A stretch of DNA of 64,000 nt from a virus, in the IMG/VR virus record IMGVR_UViG_3300047508_000198, positions 20,945 to 84,944 of that record; one strand, given 5' to 3'. Within the stretch, counting starts at the first letter, position 1, and the number at the start of each line of letters is the position of its first letter. The notes beneath the pieces were generated by a model that did no database searches, was not told the DNA's origin, and was given only the letters and a program-made list of their open reading frames with translations. Position numbers and translations under genes: made by a program. This document shows positions 62,978 through 64,000 of this stretch, piece by piece.

Positions 62978-63134
62978 GGCTCACCCCCTTCACCGCCAGG
63001 GCGGTCACCGTCTCATGCGCACAGTCGCACAGGCGGCTGCCCGCCTTGTCGGTGTCGCTCAGCTCAGGATCGAGCTGGCGGGCCAGCTCCGGGCAGCCCT
63101 CATGGTCACGGTTGCGGCAGGGAGGGCAGATCAC
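62955..63134 (-). CDS. Tiny zinc-finger protein
   Basis: A 59-aa protein from GTG 63134 (VICPPCRNRDHEGC...). C-x2-C-x4-H-x2-C with a second CDCAHE cluster can hold one or two zinc ions. It overlaps the J-like gene by 23 bp. Confidence 0.65.
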   Translation of the reverse strand: MICPPCRNRDHEGCPELARQLDPELSDTDKAGSRLCDCAHETVTALAVKGVSRGRPEPG

Positions 63135-63136
63135 GC

Positions 63137-63277
63137 CTAGTCCTGGTCGCTCTCCTGGGACAGCTCCTGCTCATCCTTCTCGTCCCAGGGCGGGTCGGCT
63201 GCAGCCGTCTTGCGGAGCACGGCATCGTCCTCGACGCCGATGATCATGCCGGCAGTCGCCTGCTTGCGGATGGACAT
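63137..63277 (-). CDS. Tiny acidic phage protein
   Basis: A 46-aa protein, MSIRKQATAGMIIGVEDDAV, with an acidic tail DEKDEQELSQESDQD. GAGGAGG lies 7 bp before the ATG. It overlaps the zinc protein upstream by 34 bp. Not recognised. Confidence 0.65.
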   Translation of the reverse strand: MSIRKQATAGMIIGVEDDAVLRKTAAADPPWDEKDEQELSQESDQD

Positions 63278-63540
63278 AAGGCCTCCTCGGGTTGCCTCTC
63301 CTGGTCAGCGTACGCATCGGCTACCTGCTCTGCCCAGGCGTAGCCGCACGCCGAGCACCGACGGCACAGGTGCTCACCAGGCACGCGCGAGGCCGGGTCG
63401 AAGCCGCCGCAAGGCCATCTGGCATCGGCGTCCAGGACAGCGCCCGGATGCCAGACGACGGAGATCGCCTCGCCGCTGCATTTGCCGCAAATGCTTGACG
63501 GATCAAAAGGAGGGAGCGGGATGCCCTGGACTGCTGACAT
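63244..63540 (-). CDS. Zinc protein of actinophage type
   Basis: A 98-aa protein from ATG 63540 (AGGAGG upstream). MSAVQGIPLPPFDPSSICGK, C..WHPG, EHLCRRCSACGYAWAEQ give a CxxC, H, CxxC ribbon in the order of a recurrent actinophage family. First gene of the minus-strand replication operon as far as the window shows. Function unknown. Confidence 0.75.
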   Translation of the reverse strand: MSAVQGIPLPPFDPSSICGKCSGEAISVVWHPGAVLDADARWPCGGFDPASRVPGEHLCRRCSACGYAWAEQVADAYADQERQPEEALCPSASRRLPA

Positions 63541-63544
63541 CCCG

Positions 63545-63735
63545 CCTCCTTGCCTGCCTTGCCGACCAAGCCTGAACGCACCGGGCTGAGCCGCTCCGTG
63601 ATAGACCACACCACGCCTGGACTGCCGAGCCTGGCCCCGCCGTGCACTGACCCGCCTGGACGAGCCGAGCCTTGACTGCCTCGCCTCACTACGCCAAACT
63701 GCCGATGCCCTGCCCAGCCTCGCCTCGGCTATCAA
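63545..63735. repeat. Pentanucleotide (NNGCC) repeat island 3, short
   Basis: About 190 bp of the same degenerate NNGCC pattern, with GACTGCC/AACTGCC marks near 63617, 63671 and 63696. It lies just before the start of the zinc protein at 63540. No gene is supported here. Confidence 0.75.
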
Positions 63736-63767
63736 TGATCTTAGTCCTTGTAGGGTTCCTCCAAACC

Positions 63768-63969
63768 GTCCCCAGGTCCCCAGGTCCCCAGGCAGTTCCC
63801 GGCTTTCTGAATAAGCTGCAAGCACGAGGCGGCATCGCCTCTGACGAACCAGACAGCCGGGAGCAAACCTGGCGCCGAAGCGCCTCAATCTCAAACACCC
63901 CCGGAAGTGCCTGGGGACATGGGGACATGGGGACAATCGCAGATCAGACCGGTCCCCAGGCATGTCCCC
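63768..63969. repeat. 8-bp repeats GTCCCCAG and CTGGGGAC
   Basis: Three tandem copies of GTCCCCAG (63768-63791) stand 120 bp from CTGGGGAC-ATGGGGAC-ATGGGGAC (63911-63934) in the opposite sense, then GTCCCCAG and GTCCCC (63952-63969). The 63541-64000 region has no supportable gene. The iteron-like layout suggests a binding region of a replication, partition or regulatory protein. Confidence 0.7.
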
Positions 63970-64000
63970 GGCAACCACCGTTACCAAATCTCAACCTGGG

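Noticed and set aside
1-64000. tRNA or rRNA genes
   Set aside because: I saw no cloverleaf with a conserved GGTTCGA-type T arm and CCA-side acceptor stem; a tRNAscan run would settle it.

Overview
The window is one contiguous piece of a large, GC-rich tailed-phage genome (or a very phage-like prophage), most likely of an actinobacterial host. The evidence is large terminase, portal, several giant virion-associated proteins, and a phage replication set: a C-family DNA polymerase, RecA, an SSB-like protein, a Cas4-like exonuclease, a RuvC-like resolvase and a uracil-DNA glycosylase. Base composition, frequent GTG/TTG starts, purine-rich Shine-Dalgarno (SD) sites, leaderless starts and many small zinc-ribbon proteins fit an actinophage. 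No rRNA, tRNA, CRISPR array, insertion sequence, integrase or lysis gene was recognised. Major capsid and tail genes are not here and probably lie beyond the left edge.

Layout. (1) 1-11.0 kb, minus strand: a partial virion gene, small genes, a giant polyvalent protein (987-5843), the portal (8025-10196) and a zinc-ribbon/acidic protein. A plus-strand trio of tiny paralogous genes (6017-6422) and a 1.6-kb non-coding pentanucleotide-repeat island (6.42-8.02 kb) interrupt the block. (2) 11.0-21.2 kb, plus strand: about 24 small, tightly overlapping genes of early type, driven by at least five near-identical promoters. Each promoter carries the palindrome TATCAA-N6-TTGATA between or overlapping its -35 and -10 boxes. 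(3) 21.2-30.7 kb, mostly minus: virion-associated proteins, a second 2-kb repeat island (22.5-24.56 kb), a conserved phage protein, a candidate structured RNA and a 1231-aa protein. (4) 30.8-31.25 kb, plus: a helix-turn-helix protein under the same operator-promoter. (5) 31.4-34.8 kb, minus: UDG and small zinc proteins. (6) 34.8-44.9 kb, minus: two giant polyvalent proteins with arrays of ADP-ribosyltransferase (ART)-like, ParB-like, Nudix and nucleotidyltransferase domains. (7) 44.9-51.8 kb, minus: terminase and accessory genes. (8) 51.8-63.5 kb, minus: recombination and replication genes, then a short third repeat island and an 8-bp repeat cluster near the right edge.

How it fits together. 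The plus-strand leftward cluster looks like a repressor-controlled early/host-takeover regulon, because one operator is found at spaced promoters and several transcripts appear leaderless. The minus strand carries DNA metabolism, packaging and virion genes. The giant ART/ParB/Nudix/NTase proteins match the published idea of polyvalent proteins, multi-domain phage effectors that travel with the injected DNA and modify host targets at once.

The least explained features are the three islands of degenerate NNGCC pentamers with a roughly 50-bp higher-order spacing, the shared operator-promoter regulon with leaderless starts, the trio of about 45-aa DUF397-like paralogues, and a 137-nt candidate RNA closed by a perfect 12-bp stem. 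All functional calls come from reading motifs by eye; no database search was run.
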